A stretch of DNA of 64,000 bases from G965212025 sp965237985 (GTDB lineage Bacteria > Pseudomonadota > Gammaproteobacteria > Poriferisulfidales > Oxydemutatoraceae). The DNA lies in contig OZ250161.1 of NCBI GenBank assembly GCA_965237985.1, forward strand, positions 868,001 through 932,000, written 5' to 3'. The translations under genes were made by a program, and so were the position numbers. Position 1 is the stretch's first letter. Every line of letters begins with the position of its first letter. The notes beneath the pieces were generated by a model that saw nothing but the letters and a program-made list of their open reading frames with translations, did no database searches and had not been told where the DNA came from. This document shows positions 62,767 through 64,000 of the stretch, one piece after another.

Positions 62767-63804
62767 TCATGGAGCCGGGAAAGGGAAGTCCGTGTGCACC
62801 TTCTCTATTTTTTCAACCACTTCCTGGTTCAGTTTTACATTTGCGGACCCGATGTTGTTTCGCAGTTGTTCCATCGTGGTCGCCCCAATAATGTTTGAAG
62901 TCAAAAATTTCCTCCCATTAACCCAGGCGAGTGCCAGTTGAGCAGGGTCCAGGTTTGCGTCCCTGGCAATGTCCACATAATGCTCGGTGGCCACTACGGA
63001 GTTGGCACCCAGATAGCGCCGAAACTGGGGGTAAAGGGTCAGCCTCGCATTCTTTGGTTTCTGGTTCCGTAAATACTTGCCAGTCAGCACGCCAAAGCCC
63101 AGGGGGGAATAAGCAAGCAGCCCGGTTTTTTCGCGGTGTGCAAATTCTGCCATGCCCACCTCAAAAGAACGGTTCAGAAGGCTGTAGGGATTTTGCACAC
63201 TCACGATGCGGGGCCATCCCCGTTGTTCGGAAAGTCGCAGGTAGGCCGCAACACCCCATGCGGTTTCATTTGATATCCCAATGTGTCGTACTTTTCCTTG
63301 AGATACCGCGTCGGCCAAGGCTTCCAGAGTATCTTCCAGTCGGTCAGCCTGGCTGTCTTCATCGTATGGGTAGCCGAGGGTGCCAAAAAAATTGGCTGTA
63401 CGTGCCGGCCAGTGCACTTGGTAAAGATCAATATATTCCGTGCCCAAACGTTCCAGACTTTTCTCAAGGGCAAGGTGTATCTGTTCTTTTGTCAGGCGTG
63501 GCCCTCCACGCAAAAAAGACATTCCGGTGGATGGGCCTGCCACTTTGGTTGCCAGATGAACCTGGTTTCTGGTGCTGCGCTTTTTTAGCCAGTTGCCAAT
63601 AATCCTTTCTGTATCTCCATAGGTATCCGCTGAGGCTGGAATTGGATACATTTCCGCGGCATCGAAGAAATTCACCCCCTGGCTCAGGGCATAATCCATT
63701 TGTTCGAAAGCCTCGCTTTCGGAATTCTGCTCACCCCAAGTCATTGTGCCGAGACAAATCAAACTGAGCTGCAAATCCGTATTGCCCAATTTTCTGTATT
63801 CCAA
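62767..63804 (-). CDS. tas: NADP(H)-dependent aldo/keto reductase (Tas family)
   Basis: 345 aa, full length. The TIM-barrel aldo/keto reductase signature is complete: FFDAAEMYP (catalytic Asp/Tyr region, about residues 46-54), the lysine in LATKVAGP, the histidine in YQVHWPART, and the cofactor-binding GISNETAWGV. The MEYRKLGNTDLQLSLICLG N-terminus is typical of E. coli Tas. The physiological substrate is unknown; reduction of small aldehydes is likely. Confidence 0.92.
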   Translation of the reverse strand: MEYRKLGNTDLQLSLICLGTMTWGEQNSESEAFEQMDYALSQGVNFFDAAEMYPIPASADTYGDTERIIGNWLKKRSTRNQVHLATKVAGPSTGMSFLRGGPRLTKEQIHLALEKSLERLGTEYIDLYQVHWPARTANFFGTLGYPYDEDSQADRLEDTLEALADAVSQGKVRHIGISNETAWGVAAYLRLSEQRGWPRIVSVQNPYSLLNRSFEVGMAEFAHREKTGLLAYSPLGFGVLTGKYLRNQKPKNARLTLYPQFRRYLGANSVVATEHYVDIARDANLDPAQLALAWVNGRKFLTSNIIGATTMEQLRNNIGSANVKLNQEVVEKIEKVHTDFPFPAP

Positions 63805-63870
63805 TTCAGTTCCTCCTTGTTGGCAAGCCGATACAAACTATATGCTACACCACTGTAAATGGTATCTGAA

Positions 63871-64000
63871 TTTGCGACTTTTGGACGGACGAGACCAGCA
63901 AAACACTGGTGTTGTTCACGGCAAGCATCAAGGTGGATTATAAAACCGCAATGAAGCAAGTGAGCTTCGCTTTGCGACTTTTGGGCGGACGAGACCAGCA
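63871..64000. repeat. Direct repeat at right window edge (spacing 100 bp)
   Basis: A 30-bp segment (TTTGCGACTTTTGGACGGAC and ten more bases) at 63871-63900 recurs at 63971-64000 with a single difference. The window ends inside the second copy, so the unit length is 100 bp by spacing but how far identity extends is unknown. It resembles the other tandem duplications of the window. Confidence 0.6.

Overview
The window is bacterial and most likely from a gammaproteobacterium. It carries a surE-pcm-yqaA-nlpD cluster, a DUF3450/TtpC/ExbB/ExbD/TonB/TPR operon, rpsP-rimM-trmD-rplS, gshB-ruvX-pyrR and cutA-dsbD, all in arrangements usual for that class. A complete lanthanide-type methanol dehydrogenase operon (xoxF-xoxG-xoxJ plus a CXXXCW protein and two unknown genes) and a periplasmic methanethiol oxidase point to a methylotrophic or alcohol-oxidising, probably aquatic, organism. 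I cannot name the genus from sequence alone.

Layout: 0-4.6 kb is the 5' part of a giant secreted protein (minus strand, C-terminus outside the window) with Ig/cadherin-like modules and two blocks of RCC1-like Cys-pair repeats. A gene-poor 1.3 kb follows. 5.9-11.6 kb holds surE-pcm-yqaA-nlpD-hom-thrC. 11.6-16.7 kb is a TonB energising operon. Convergent with it, 17.0-22.0 kb is an unusual four-gene operon: a MotA/TolQ/ExbB-like channel, two membrane-anchored partners and a membrane-anchored protein with two SUMF1/FGE-like domains. Next come msrA, an unknown gene, acs, an aldehyde dehydrogenase and mtoX (22.3-30 kb). 30-32.7 kb is ogt, tRNA-Gly(CCC), rplS, trmD, rimM and rpsP. 33.3-38 kb is umuC, a triplicated junction segment, umuD, pyrR, ruvX and gshB. 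39-42.5 kb is pstCAB. 42.5-46.8 kb is ergothioneine synthesis (egtD divergent from egtC-egtB) with nadC. 47-48 kb is a class I aldolase. 48.6-53.7 kb is the xox operon. 53.8-57.1 kb is tlpA, a chimeric thioredoxin gene, dsbD and cutA. 57.8-61.8 kb is fxsA, pntA-pntAB-pntB and gmhB. The end holds an unknown gene and an aldo/keto reductase.

Two themes stand out. First, at least four loci, perhaps five, carry diverged tandem duplications of about 100-610 bp covering gene ends or gene junctions: the SUMF1 gene 3' end, umuD/umuC (three units), the egtD 5' end, dsbD/tlpA, and possibly the right edge. Where junctions can be read they sit on very short shared sequences. Most extra copies have decayed by frameshift, but the dsbD/tlpA event made an intact in-frame chimeric gene. 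Second, two separate proton-channel (ExbB-family) systems face each other at 11.6-22 kb; the second, with SUMF1-like modules, resembles the logic of the Bacteroidetes GldKLM motor and is the best candidate here for an undescribed system.

Metabolic reading (inference): XoxF oxidises methanol or ethanol in the periplasm using cytochrome XoxG. The aldehyde dehydrogenase and acetyl-CoA synthetase could take C2 aldehydes to acetyl-CoA, the transhydrogenase balances NADH and NADPH, and MtoX handles methanethiol. Glutathione, ergothioneine, MsrA and Dsb functions would cover thiol and oxidant stress.
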